A stretch of DNA of 18,454 nucleotides from Candidatus Gastranaerophilales bacterium (lineage in GTDB: Bacteria > Cyanobacteriota > Vampirovibrionia > Gastranaerophilales > Gastranaerophilaceae), in the NCBI GenBank assembly GCA_944323945.1, contig CALUUL010000038.1:1-18454 (forward strand). Reading direction: 5' to 3'. How positions within the stretch are numbered: the stretch's first letter is position 1; every line of letters starts with the position of its first letter. A program made the translations under genes and the position numbers. Of this stretch, positions 9,301 through 15,395 are shown in pieces. The notes under the pieces are model-generated. The model was given only the letters and a program-made list of their open reading frames with translations. It did not search any database and was not told the DNA's origin.

Positions 9301-10212
9301 AAACATATCCATACGTTTGGGTTGAATATTGTATTTTATATCAGAAATTTTTATCTTTTTACCTTGTTTAATACTGATAAAAAAATCTTCAGCTTTTTTT
9401 GACAAAATACAATTATCTTTTAATCGAATAATTTTAGGATTATACTTTTTTGAAAATTCTATAATTCCAGATTTATAAGCACATAAATATCCACATCTTG
9501 AAGAACCGTTTTGGTCATAGGCAATATAATACTCATTTAATTGAGGGACTAAATGATAAACAAAAGACCAAAACGAAAATGAAAATTCATCTGCATCATC
9601 AACCAAAAGAAATTTTATCTTTTTAAAATAATTAGTATTTTTATAAACAAAAGGCAATATAGCAAGCTGTCTTAAATAATCAAAACTGGTATATTTAATA
9701 GTTTTTAATTTATAATCGTCAATCGCCTTTTGAGCATCAATATAAAAACTTTCTCTTAGCAATTCTGAACGTTCTTTTATTTCCTCATTAGTAAGTCCAT
9801 TTTGAACAATTAAAGAATATCTTCTAAAAAGCTGATGAAGAAGATTAACCTTAGATATATAATCAGAAAAATCTGCTTCTTGGATACTCTGCTTAAATAT
9901 ATATTGAGAAACTTCCAATCCACACAAATTTGGCTTGAGAGTGTTTCCTGACTTATTTATTAAACTTGAAATATATTCCCAATTATCATTAATCGAATTA
10001 TAGCAAAGCCCCCAAAAAGTATATACCTGATGTTTTTCTTGTCTTAACTGAGAATTTAAAGTGCAAACTTTATTTATAAAATTTGCTTTTTTATATGAAT
10101 TTAAAAGAATAACTAAAATATCCTCAGGACTATTTCCCTGCTTGATTAATTCCACATAGCTTTCAGCAAGAAAATCTGTTCTGTTACTATTTACTGAGCC
10201 TTCTACTAACAT
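6394..10212 (-). CDS. Tandem SF1 (UvrD/Rep-type) helicase: inactive N-terminal copy plus active C-terminal copy
   Basis: This 1272-residue protein unwinds or moves along DNA with its second half. Residues ~645-1270 hold a full UvrD/Rep set: Walker A VPGAGKTT (650-657, lysine 655), LTYMESAAKNF (motif Ia), DEAQD (837-841), the motif IV-like SSQRCSKPIY, MTMHKSKGDEFDYVF (motif V) and LLYVGFTRA (motif VI, arginine 1240). Residues 1-640 follow the same plan in decayed form. GSVNSNRT at 5-12 aligns with GxxxxGKT but has Asn and Arg for Gly and Lys; LVDDADEF (203-210) sits where motif II belongs; later segments mimic motifs III-V. No nuclease domain follows motif VI. The build recalls AddB or RecC, where a dead helicase partners a live one, but here both are in one chain. 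No ribosome site precedes the ATG; the start is supported by the Walker-A-like motif at residue 5. A role in DNA repair or recombination is likely; the exact process is not evident. Confidence 0.9.
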   Translation of the reverse strand: MLVEGSVNSNRTDFLAESYVELIKQGNSPEDILVILLNSYKKANFINKVCTLNSQLRQEKHQVYTFWGLCYNSINDNWEYISSLINKSGNTLKPNLCGLEVSQYIFKQSIQEADFSDYISKVNLLHQLFRRYSLIVQNGLTNEEIKERSELLRESFYIDAQKAIDDYKLKTIKYTSFDYLRQLAILPFVYKNTNYFKKIKFLLVDDADEFSFSFWSFVYHLVPQLNEYYIAYDQNGSSRCGYLCAYKSGIIEFSKKYNPKIIRLKDNCILSKKAEDFFISIKQGKKIKISDIKYNIQPKRMDMFESVICEINKLIRKGVKLSDISVITPIVDEVLMQYFKEQKWGMKFQVISGSEKLVQNNIVKYILILLKLINGLNVQDYELKSLLINLLKIPYRKCIEIIREYSSSSKLNDYIFSEDMNNYRYKKLCSVIASELKSKNSISNQIKIIFSNIIQEFEVEVDKEKYDFLVKEAENFEKAFSESVSNIAKVFISQIENSVISENPIDSFALQKDAIIVSSPQKIIDFSIKTKYQLWLDVSNCEWLKQDTGTLYNAWVLSKDWQKKEYTFEDNILLTREKIARIVRKLMLCAQECIMFFSSIYDNTGNENFGGLSDFLELKEEKKQEFKIIPRDDQKSVLEYKKGKMGVMAVPGAGKTTILLALIIKLLNEGVAPENIFVLTYMESAAKNFKERIKAAVSDDSDLPNISTIHGLALRIIKENANYNKIGLDENFEICDDTLKERIIKELLYKLKIDDEKYDNFLRCISIVKLSAYNGELYSKYKDIQEFYRFYEEYNKILKQSNLLDYDDMLCYAVKILENNPEILNYYQNICKYIIEDEAQDSTEIQQKLISLLNGKYNNYVRCGDINQAITSTFTNSDLESFRRFIAINNKVEMVSSQRCSKPIYSFANSFIYEVSQNEETKNAFYNIQIKGTDKNPNNTKKPEYLSFQEEKEEKTFIINKIKEIYKSDSSASIAVLLRLNSQVNEYNEFLLSQGIKTSIRSDCLAQKNIYRLIHSILNIIQNPLSNISVYELAQEYNKSSIYEFCEETINYLRNLKTPFIKMNPDEINDEGLLQLFWDIDYWLNNSSIETDILVLNIGLFYSKNSVDKSNSYMISAMVKRMFSENESLENIIKKLEYSAQKSLSAYRFFENELVDTNDIPIEIMTMHKSKGDEFDYVFIPELNEENYPISIKNVKLKSGGHFVQIIKNSIDNKGIKPPDELKLEQIEETLRLLYVGFTRAKKELYLTNSINYKKRKNTKSVEIINKISLET

Positions 10213-10237
10213 AATTAGATTGTAATTAAAAAGACTT

Positions 10238-10266
10238 TTTAAAGCATAAATATTACAAGATATTAA
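10238..10266 (-). promoter_or_regulatory. Weak candidate promoter for the tandem helicase gene
   Basis: On the minus strand TTAATA (10261-10266) and TTTAAA (10238-10243) are 17 bases apart, with TG one base before the -10, as in an extended element. Each hexamer matches the sigma-70 consensus at 4 of 6 positions. The predicted leader is about 20 bases, without a ribosome site. In sequence this AT-rich, chance matches are common. Confidence 0.35.
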
Positions 10267-10296
10267 GAAAAAATGATATTTTTAAAATTTTGCTTA

Positions 10297-10314
10297 ACAT
10301 GTCTTCATACATGT
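10297..10314. repeat. Paired ACATGT palindromes next to the sigma-gene promoter
   Basis: ACATGT occurs at 10297-10302 and 10309-10314, six bases apart. Each copy is itself a palindrome. The pair ends one base before the -35 of the sigma-factor promoter, a common place for an activator or repressor site. Function is inferred from position. Confidence 0.45.
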
Positions 10315-10315
10315 A

Positions 10316-10344
10316 TTGAAATAAGAATTACAAAGTGATATATT
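10316..10344 (+). promoter_or_regulatory. Sigma-70-type promoter of the sigma-factor gene
   Basis: TTGAAA (10316-10321) and TATATT (10339-10344) are exactly 17 bases apart, each 5 of 6 to consensus. Transcription would start near 10351, leaving a leader of about 150 bases before the ATG at 10500. The leader is long for this compact genome and carries repeats. Confidence 0.7.
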
Positions 10345-10389
10345 AAAGATATACAAATTATATACAATATAAAAATTAATGCGATATAT

Positions 10390-10470
10390 AAGTGTGTCGT
10401 TTGCATTAATAACAGTGTTCTTTGCCAATAATAGGCAAAATGTGTTCTGCAATTATAAAAGCAAGTGTGT
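10390..10470 (+). repeat. Nested direct repeats around a small hairpin in the sigma-gene leader
   Basis: AAGTGTGT occurs at 10390-10397 and 10463-10470. Inside that pair GTGTTCT occurs at 10415-10421 and 10442-10448. At the centre TTTGCC (10421-10426) and GGCAAA (10434-10439) can pair across a 7-base loop. The GT-rich words stand out from the AT-rich surroundings. They lie in the predicted untranslated leader, upstream of the AGGAG ribosome site. It could be a regulator-binding array or a leader RNA structure; no known riboswitch class is recognised. Confidence 0.5.
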
Positions 10471-10499
10471 GTTACTAAAAAATCAGGAGTAAAATAATT

Positions 10500-11390
10500 A
10501 TGGCATTAAATTGTGTATCTACATTAGATTCAGAAAATTTTTCAACAAATCTTTTTTCAGAAACAAATCTTGTAAATTACATTAAAGTAATTTCTAAATA
10601 TAAATCATTAACAATTGAAGAAGAACAAGAACTTGCAAGACAAATAAAGGATGGTTCAAAAGAAGCAAAAGATAAACTCACAAAAGCGAACCTAAAATTA
10701 GTGGTAATGATTGCAAAAAAAGTAATTCATACAAGCAAATTACCAATGACAGACTTAATACAAGAAGGCAACATAGGATTAATGGTTGCAATAGATAAGT
10801 TCAATTGGAAATTCGGCTACAGATTTGCAACATATGCCAGCTGGTGGATTAAACAAGCAATGTTCAAGGCAATATCAGAACAATCGCACAGTGTAAAAAT
10901 CCCTGTATATATACAAGAAACTCTTTCTAAATATTCAAAAATTAAATCAGAAATGGAAAAAGAAAATCAAAAAGAAATAAGCATTGATGAAGTTGCAAAA
11001 AAAATGAAAACAGATTCAGGAAAAATAAACAATTATTTAAACGCTTATAAAAAAACATTGTCACTTGAAGGCGACTATGAAATGCAAAATGGTTCGGAAG
11101 TAAAATTAATAGATATTATAGAAGATAAAAAGAGTTCAGTTGCAAGAGAAATTGAGAAAGAAGCATTAAAAAAAGATATTATATCTCTACTAAAAAACCT
11201 AAAAGAAAGAGAACAAAAAGTAATTACAATGCGATTTGGAATTGGAAACTATGAGAAACAAACACTAGAAGAAATAGGCAAAATATATGGTGTAACAAAA
11301 GAATGTATAAGACAAACAGAAGCCAGAGCATTAAACAAATTAAAAAGCAATAATTTGTCCATAAATTTATACAAAGACTATGTATGCTAA
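10500..11390 (+). CDS. Sigma-70 family RNA polymerase sigma factor (group 2-like)
   Basis: This 296-residue protein directs RNA polymerase to promoters. It has regions 1.2 to 4 but no acidic region 1.1, fitting a non-primary group 2 or 3 factor such as the SigB-E factors of Cyanobacteria. Seen directly: LTIEEEQELARQI (37-49, region 1.2), ANLKLVVMIAKKV (63-75), DLIQEGNIGLMVAIDKF (85-101), FATYASWWIKQAMFKAI (109-125, regions 2.3-2.4), VKIPVYIQE (132-140), LREREQK-like KEREQKVITMRFGIG (235-249, 4.1) and TLEEIGKIYGVTKECIRQTEARALNKL (255-281, 4.2). The paired tryptophans for DNA melting (115-116) are kept. The residue matching E. coli Thr440, a -10 contact, is Phe122, so promoter choice may differ. 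An AGGAG site 10 bases before the ATG supports the start. It is divergent from the helicase gene. Confidence 0.93.
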   Translation: MALNCVSTLDSENFSTNLFSETNLVNYIKVISKYKSLTIEEEQELARQIKDGSKEAKDKLTKANLKLVVMIAKKVIHTSKLPMTDLIQEGNIGLMVAIDKFNWKFGYRFATYASWWIKQAMFKAISEQSHSVKIPVYIQETLSKYSKIKSEMEKENQKEISIDEVAKKMKTDSGKINNYLNAYKKTLSLEGDYEMQNGSEVKLIDIIEDKKSSVAREIEKEALKKDIISLLKNLKEREQKVITMRFGIGNYEKQTLEEIGKIYGVTKECIRQTEARALNKLKSNNLSINLYKDYVC

Positions 11391-11509
11391 ACAAAAGAAT
11401 AAAACACTTCAAAATACAGATTTTATATACTAGCAGTAAGCACAAAGAAAAATTGCACAGTTATAATACAACATCTACAAGGGTTTAAAAGTATAATTTT
11501 CTCAAATAG

Positions 11510-11538
11510 TTTACAATATGTAGAAAAAACTGTATAAT
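11510..11538 (+). promoter_or_regulatory. Strong sigma-70 promoter of the S1-kinase operon
   Basis: TTTACA (11510-11515) and a perfect TATAAT (11533-11538) are 17 bases apart. Transcription would start near 11545, about 37 bases before the S1 ATG. An AGG core 8 bases before that ATG gives the ribosome site. This is the best promoter in the window, as expected for a ribosomal protein gene. Confidence 0.82.
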
Positions 11539-11581
11539 AGGGCATATATAAATATGTCTGCAGTTTGATGAGGTAAAAGAG

Positions 11582-12640
11582 ATGTCAGAACAAAAATATA
11601 CAGATGCTGAATTTGAAGCATTACTTAACAAATATGATTATAGTTTTCAAAAGGGCGATTTGGTAAAAGGTATAGTTTGTTCTTATGACTCATCAGGAGT
11701 CATTGTAGATATCGGAGCCAAAACAGCAGCATATGTTCCTGTAAAAGAAGCAATAGTTGATTCTAACGTAAGCATAGAAGATACACTAAAAAAGAATCAA
11801 GAATATGAATTTTTAATTATCCGAGAAGAAGATGAAGACGGAAGATTTACCTTATCTTATAAGAAAGTAGCAATGGCATACAGTTGGAGAGAACTTGAAC
11901 AATTGAAAGCAGAAGATGCTACAGTTGAAGGTATTATTGTTTCTATAGTCAAAGGTGGCGTACTTGTTGAAGTAAAAGGGGTAAGAGGCTTTGTCCCTTC
12001 GAGTCATTTAAAGTTAAAATCAACTGAAAATGTTGTTGGAGAAAAGTTAGAGTTAAAAATACTAACTATGGACATTCAACAAGGTAACTTTATACTTTCG
12101 AACAGAAAAGTATATTCAGAAGATAAAGAAGAAACAAAAAAAGATTTATTTGATACAATAAAAGTCGGTCAAATTGTAAAAGGGGAAGTTGTAAGAATTA
12201 CAGATTTCGGAGCATTTATTGATATTGGCGGAGTAGATGCATTATTACCGTTATCACAAATTTCTTGGAGATGGGTCGATCATCCGTCTGACATTCTTAA
12301 AGTCGGAGATATACTGGAGGTTGAAGTTATAGTTGTTGACCAAGATAAACAACGTATTAGTTTAAGCTTAAAGAATTTAGAAAAAGATCCTTGGTTAGAA
12401 GCAAAAGATAAAATAAAAGACGGAGATAAGATTGAAGGTACTATTACAAGAATCAAACATTTCGGTGCTTTTGTAGAAGTATTTCCTGGTGTTGAAGCTT
12501 TACTTCCTAACAACGAACTTATAGAATATCAAAATCAAAAGAATTTAATCCTAAAAGTTGGCGATAAAATTCAAACTACAATTCTGAAATTCAACCCTGA
12601 TGACAGAAGAATCAGTCTAAGTATCAAAAATGAAGAATAA
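11582..12640 (+). CDS. rpsA: Ribosomal protein S1 homologue with four S1 domains
   Basis: This 352-residue RNA-binding protein helps the 30S subunit take up mRNA. Four S1 (OB-fold) domains can be seen at about residues 22-95, 112-178, 194-265 and 279-350. The last two carry the strongest signatures, DFGAFIDIGGVDALLPLSQIS (split at 208-228) and HFGAFVEVFPGVEALLP (293-309), each ending in RISLSLKN or RISLSIKN. E. coli S1 has six domains and cyanobacterial S1 about three, so this is a short form in line with the suspected lineage. The residues before domain 1 are acidic. A strong promoter and short leader support the start. The last 11 bases overlap the following kinase gene, implying translational coupling. 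Other S1-domain proteins of similar size exist, but the domain order and promoter strength favour ribosomal S1. Confidence 0.88.
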   Translation: MSEQKYTDAEFEALLNKYDYSFQKGDLVKGIVCSYDSSGVIVDIGAKTAAYVPVKEAIVDSNVSIEDTLKKNQEYEFLIIREEDEDGRFTLSYKKVAMAYSWRELEQLKAEDATVEGIIVSIVKGGVLVEVKGVRGFVPSSHLKLKSTENVVGEKLELKILTMDIQQGNFILSNRKVYSEDKEETKKDLFDTIKVGQIVKGEVVRITDFGAFIDIGGVDALLPLSQISWRWVDHPSDILKVGDILEVEVIVVDQDKQRISLSLKNLEKDPWLEAKDKIKDGDKIEGTITRIKHFGAFVEVFPGVEALLPNNELIEYQNQKNLILKVGDKIQTTILKFNPDDRRISLSIKNEE

Positions 12641-13169
12641 TAGAAAAATTATAGTCTTTTCCGGAAAACAATTTTCCGGAAAAGATACTGTTGCAAAAAT
12701 TTTATTAGAAAAATTCAAATCTTTTAAAAGAATTGGTATTGCTGATGCAATAAAAATGCAATACTCAAAAAAAAACGGTTTGACATTAGAAGAAATAGAA
12801 CAAAACAAATCCCAATACAGACAAGATTTGATTGAACTTGGAAATTGGGGAAGAGCACAAAATCCTGACTATTGGTTAAACTCAATTATTTCATATGACG
12901 GTAATACCATTGTTACAGATATAAGAGTAAAACACGAATTAGATTTGTTTAAAAAACAAGGAGCTTATTCTATACGTGTAGAAGCAAGTGAAGAAACAAG
13001 AAGCAAAAGAGGTACTTTATCATCTAAAAATGATAATACAGAGACAGCTCTTGATAATATTAAAGACTGGGATTTTATTATTTATAATAACGGAACCTAT
13101 GAAGAACTTTTAGAAAATACACAAGAACTTATAAACGATATACAAATTAAATTGGGAAAAGAATTATAA
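12630..13169 (+). CDS. Small P-loop kinase of the phosphomevalonate/dNMP kinase type
   Basis: This 179-residue protein is a P-loop phosphotransferase. The Walker A is GKQFSGKDT (12-20, lysine 18), with aspartate in place of Ser/Thr after the lysine, as in phage-type deoxynucleoside monophosphate kinases and animal-type phosphomevalonate kinase. Other shared features are ADAIKMQYSKKNGL (38-51), YRQDLIELGNWGR (63-75), TDIR (96-99), the lid-like ETRSKRG (122-128), LDN (141-143) and a terminal LE...I pattern. By eye the order and spacing resemble animal phosphomevalonate kinase, but no other mevalonate-pathway gene is here, and a nucleotide kinase is the safer guess. The ATG lies 11 bases inside the S1 gene without a ribosome site, so translation is probably coupled. 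Codons 9-19 form a 14-bp perfect hairpin. Confidence 0.75.
   Translation: MKNNRKIIVFSGKQFSGKDTVAKILLEKFKSFKRIGIADAIKMQYSKKNGLTLEEIEQNKSQYRQDLIELGNWGRAQNPDYWLNSIISYDGNTIVTDIRVKHELDLFKKQGAYSIRVEASEETRSKRGTLSSKNDNTETALDNIKDWDFIIYNNGTYEELLENTQELINDIQIKLGKEL
12655..12685 (+). repeat. Perfect 14-bp hairpin inside the start of the kinase gene
   Basis: The 12-base palindrome TTTTCCGGAAAA occurs twice (12657-12668 and 12672-12683), three bases apart. The two copies can pair with each other, and flanking TC/GA extends the stem to 14 bp with a CAA loop. It encodes a duplicated FSGK in the Walker A region, using the same codons both times. No T run follows, so it is not an intrinsic terminator. It starts 25 bases after the A of the start codon, where it could hinder translation or protect the mRNA. 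Confidence 0.75.
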
Positions 13170-13199
13170 TAGACTTTATTCTTTAAGTTTTGATATAAT
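13170..13199 (+). promoter_or_regulatory. Candidate promoter giving a leaderless transcript
   Basis: A perfect TATAAT (13194-13199) with TAGACT (13170-13175, 4 of 6) lies 18 bases upstream. The predicted start site, about 7 bases after the -10, falls on the ATG at 13206. The only ribosome-site-like sequence is a bare GGA. Either the mRNA is leaderless, or the gene is read through from the kinase gene 36 bases upstream. Confidence 0.5.
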
Positions 13200-13205
13200 G
13201 GAACT

Positions 13206-13868
13206 ATGAAAAAGCTTTTTTCTTTATTTATATTATTAATATTATTTATATCTTCGACATCAGCCTTTGCCGATATAATACCATCAAGTACAAGAAGTAT
13301 AAAATATTACGGTATAGGCACATTAAATATGCCAAAAAGTTATACTGTGTATAAATATCCAGATGCTGAATCTGATATTATAAGAGAAGTAAATTATGAT
13401 GACCTAAAAAGATCTGCAATAGTAAATTCTATTGATATGAGAAAAGTTTCATATATAGCACATGTTCCATCAAATAATGTTGCATTATTAACTGTCGACC
13501 AAAATCCTGGTAATAACTGGTATAATGTATATCTAAATCAAGAAACAGGTGAAACCGGCTGGGTATATAATGAAACACCAAATTCTTTCATGACTTATAA
13601 AGAACTTTTTTACAAATATGGAAAAAAATATGGGATAAGAATATTTAACGATTTACCAAAAGATGAAAAAGTTCTATATGCATCTGAATCAACAGATTCT
13701 CAAGTATTGGAAGAATTAACCTATCCTAAATACATAACTTTTACAGTAATTAGAGGGAACTGGCTTTTAGCCTCCGTCAATGATATGTCAAAGCAGGCAA
13801 AAGTAGGCTGGTTCAATTGGCGCAATGATGATGGAACACTAAATATGTTCCCAAACTTTAAAGATTAA
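13206..13868 (+). CDS. Secreted protein with SH3-like domains
   Basis: This 220-residue protein begins with a clear signal peptide: MKK, a hydrophobic core rich in Leu, Ile and Phe (4-16), and a probable signal peptidase I cut after AFA (20-22). There is no lipobox cysteine, so it is likely released to the periplasm or outside. Two regions look like bacterial SH3 domains: about 45-125, ending in NNWYNVYLNQETGETGWVY, and about 155-210, with LASVND...VGWFNW. The pattern of a strand, a Gly-Trp and a closing tryptophan is typical, and such domains often bind peptidoglycan or cell-surface ligands. No catalytic domain is attached. It sits 36 bases after the kinase gene and may have its own promoter. 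Domain calls rest on pattern only; the secretion call is firm. Confidence 0.75.
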   Translation: MKKLFSLFILLILFISSTSAFADIIPSSTRSIKYYGIGTLNMPKSYTVYKYPDAESDIIREVNYDDLKRSAIVNSIDMRKVSYIAHVPSNNVALLTVDQNPGNNWYNVYLNQETGETGWVYNETPNSFMTYKELFYKYGKKYGIRIFNDLPKDEKVLYASESTDSQVLEELTYPKYITFTVIRGNWLLASVNDMSKQAKVGWFNWRNDDGTLNMFPNFKD

Positions 13869-13958
13869 TGTAAACTTTATAAAAACATTTACTTGATTTA
13901 AGCAATTTCATTTCTTCAGTTAATTTTAAAAGATATAAAAAATTAACAGGAGAAAAAT

Positions 13959-14996
13959 ATGCTAAACATAAGTCCGATAAAATTTGTAAGCATTAACAAT
14001 ATAAAAAATATAAATCCACAAAAACAAATTAGATTAAAATCAGATACATTTGTACGTTCAAGCAATAATATAAGTTTTAAAGGTAGTGAATCTACTACTA
14101 ATAATGGTTTTATACAATGGGCTCAAGAAACAGATTTTATAAAAACCCAACTACCGGAAATTTTAACAAATCCCGATTGCAAATTAGGTTCAGGTTTTTC
14201 TCATAGTGCTTATATAATACCTGGTAATGAAGATTATATTCTTAGAACATCTAATATGAAATGTCAAAGAAATTATGATTTTGAAAAAGCACAAATAAAA
14301 GATACAGAAGATAAAAATCTAAATGTAAATATAGGTCAAGAAGTAGCAAATATAGAACTTCAAGCTGAAGATGGTTTTCCAATGAGAATAGAGGTACTAA
14401 AAAAACAAACAGGGAAACCAATAGGAGTTCCACCTTCACAAGCAATATATATAGAAGATACAGGAATGCTCAGAGAAGGAGAAATGCCATATGAAGCTAT
14501 TGAAAGGAAAGAACAATATGCTTCTACGATTCACAAAACAGCCCAACTTCCTGTTTCTGCATATGAAAAGCTTATCGAAGATATCAGGGCAGCAGAAAAA
14601 GCAGGATATCATTTTGATCATTTAAACTCTAATAATTTACTAATAAATGAAGAACATGGTTCAATAAATCTTATAGATATGGATAAAAATAAAGTACCTG
14701 CAAATTTAGGCAATGTATTGTATGCATTAACAAATATCAATTATTTCTCAACTTTTGCAAGCCAATATGATCAATGTCCTATGGGAAATGAAGAAATAGG
14801 TAGAGCAATTCAAGATACAATGGAAATCACTGATAAATTTATCCAAGCAATGAAAAACAAAGGCGAAAAATTCAACAAAGAAGAATGCTCATATGAATTT
14901 TTCAACTTCATAAACAGCATGCCATTTTCATTCTATTGTAAAACTGCTGATGATAGAGCAAAATGGCAGTTTATGGAAGCACAAGGTATTGTTTAA
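13959..14996 (+). CDS. Protein-kinase-fold protein with N-terminal 'SFKG' tag
   Basis: This 345-residue protein carries a kinase-like pattern. LGSGFSHSAYII (76-87) resembles the glycine-rich loop; DYILRTS (92-98) sits where the beta-3 lysine is expected but has Arg96; GQEVANIE (126-133) may supply the helix-C glutamate. HFDHLNSNN (218-226) matches the catalytic HxDxxxxN, and NLIDMDKN (237-244) fits the metal-binding DFG-type aspartate. The first 45 residues are Asn/Ile/Lys-rich, end in ISFKG (38-42) and look disordered, perhaps a targeting or secretion tag. No membrane segment is visible. The catalytic loop is intact, so it may be an active small-molecule or protein kinase despite the odd lysine position; secreted effector kinases are another possibility. 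An AGGAG site 6 bases before the ATG supports the start. It converges with the next gene, three bases away. Confidence 0.65.
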   Translation: MLNISPIKFVSINNIKNINPQKQIRLKSDTFVRSSNNISFKGSESTTNNGFIQWAQETDFIKTQLPEILTNPDCKLGSGFSHSAYIIPGNEDYILRTSNMKCQRNYDFEKAQIKDTEDKNLNVNIGQEVANIELQAEDGFPMRIEVLKKQTGKPIGVPPSQAIYIEDTGMLREGEMPYEAIERKEQYASTIHKTAQLPVSAYEKLIEDIRAAEKAGYHFDHLNSNNLLINEEHGSINLIDMDKNKVPANLGNVLYALTNINYFSTFASQYDQCPMGNEEIGRAIQDTMEITDKFIQAMKNKGEKFNKEECSYEFFNFINSMPFSFYCKTADDRAKWQFMEAQGIV

Positions 14997-14999
14997 TAA

Positions 15000-15266
15000 T
15001 TAAACATTATCCTTATTATGATCAGGCAAAGAAGCAGAATATTCCGCAAGAATTCTTGCTATATCAGAACCTTTAATTACTACCTCTAAAATTAATTGAG
15101 CATTAATTAATATTTTATCAGTATACTCAAGCTCATCAGTATCAAAAATTTCAAATTCAAGGAAATCATGACCGACATAATTGATTCTGCCATAACCTTC
15201 ACTTGCACCCCATTTCATAAATACAAGCTGTCTTTCAAATAATTTGAGTTTATCAACTAATCTCAT
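15000..15266 (-). CDS. Small unknown protein, possibly Sm-like beta-barrel
   Basis: I do not recognise this 88-residue protein. A basic, helix-like start (LVDKLKLFERQLVFMKWG) is followed by alternating hydrophobic strands: GRINYVGHDFLEFEIFD, then DKILINAQLILEVVI. A Gly-x-Ile, a central DFLE and a closing Leu-Glu-Val strand recall small Sm-like or other beta-barrel RNA-binding proteins, but this is only a shape argument. It has no signal peptide. A GGAG lies 14 bases before the ATG, farther than usual, so the exact start is somewhat uncertain. It converges with the kinase-fold gene (3-base gap) and diverges from the uridine kinase-like gene. Coding is supported by an uninterrupted frame with plausible composition. 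Confidence 0.65.
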   Translation of the reverse strand: MRLVDKLKLFERQLVFMKWGASEGYGRINYVGHDFLEFEIFDTDELEYTDKILINAQLILEVVIKGSDIARILAEYSASLPDHNKDNV

Positions 15267-15371
15267 AATTAATGTTTACTCCGTGCAACCTATTCTATTA
15301 TGATAATTATTTTTTTTAAACAAGTCAATTTTCTAAAACATTTTTTGTAAATTTTACATACTTTTATCGTT

Positions 15372-15395
15372 ACAAAATAAATAAAATTATTTTGT
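15372..15395. repeat. Inverted repeat in the divergent intergenic region
   Basis: ACAAAATAA (15372-15380) and TTATTTTGT (15387-15395) are perfect 9-bp arms around a 6-base spacer. The site lies between two divergent genes, upstream of the uridine kinase-like gene. It may be an operator, but the low complexity of the region weakens the case. Confidence 0.4.

Noticed and set aside
6394..10212. Two adjacent helicase genes joined by sequencing error, or an AddAB pair
   Set aside because: The frame is uninterrupted for 1272 codons, no start or stop lies at the domain boundary region, and no nuclease motif is present in either half.
10351..10499. Known riboswitch in the sigma-factor leader
   Set aside because: No aptamer class I know matches; only a six-pair hairpin and short repeats are visible.
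12630..13169. Calling this gene a true phosphomevalonate kinase of a mevalonate pathway
   Set aside because: No other mevalonate gene is present and the similarity is judged by eye; the fold family also includes nucleotide kinases.
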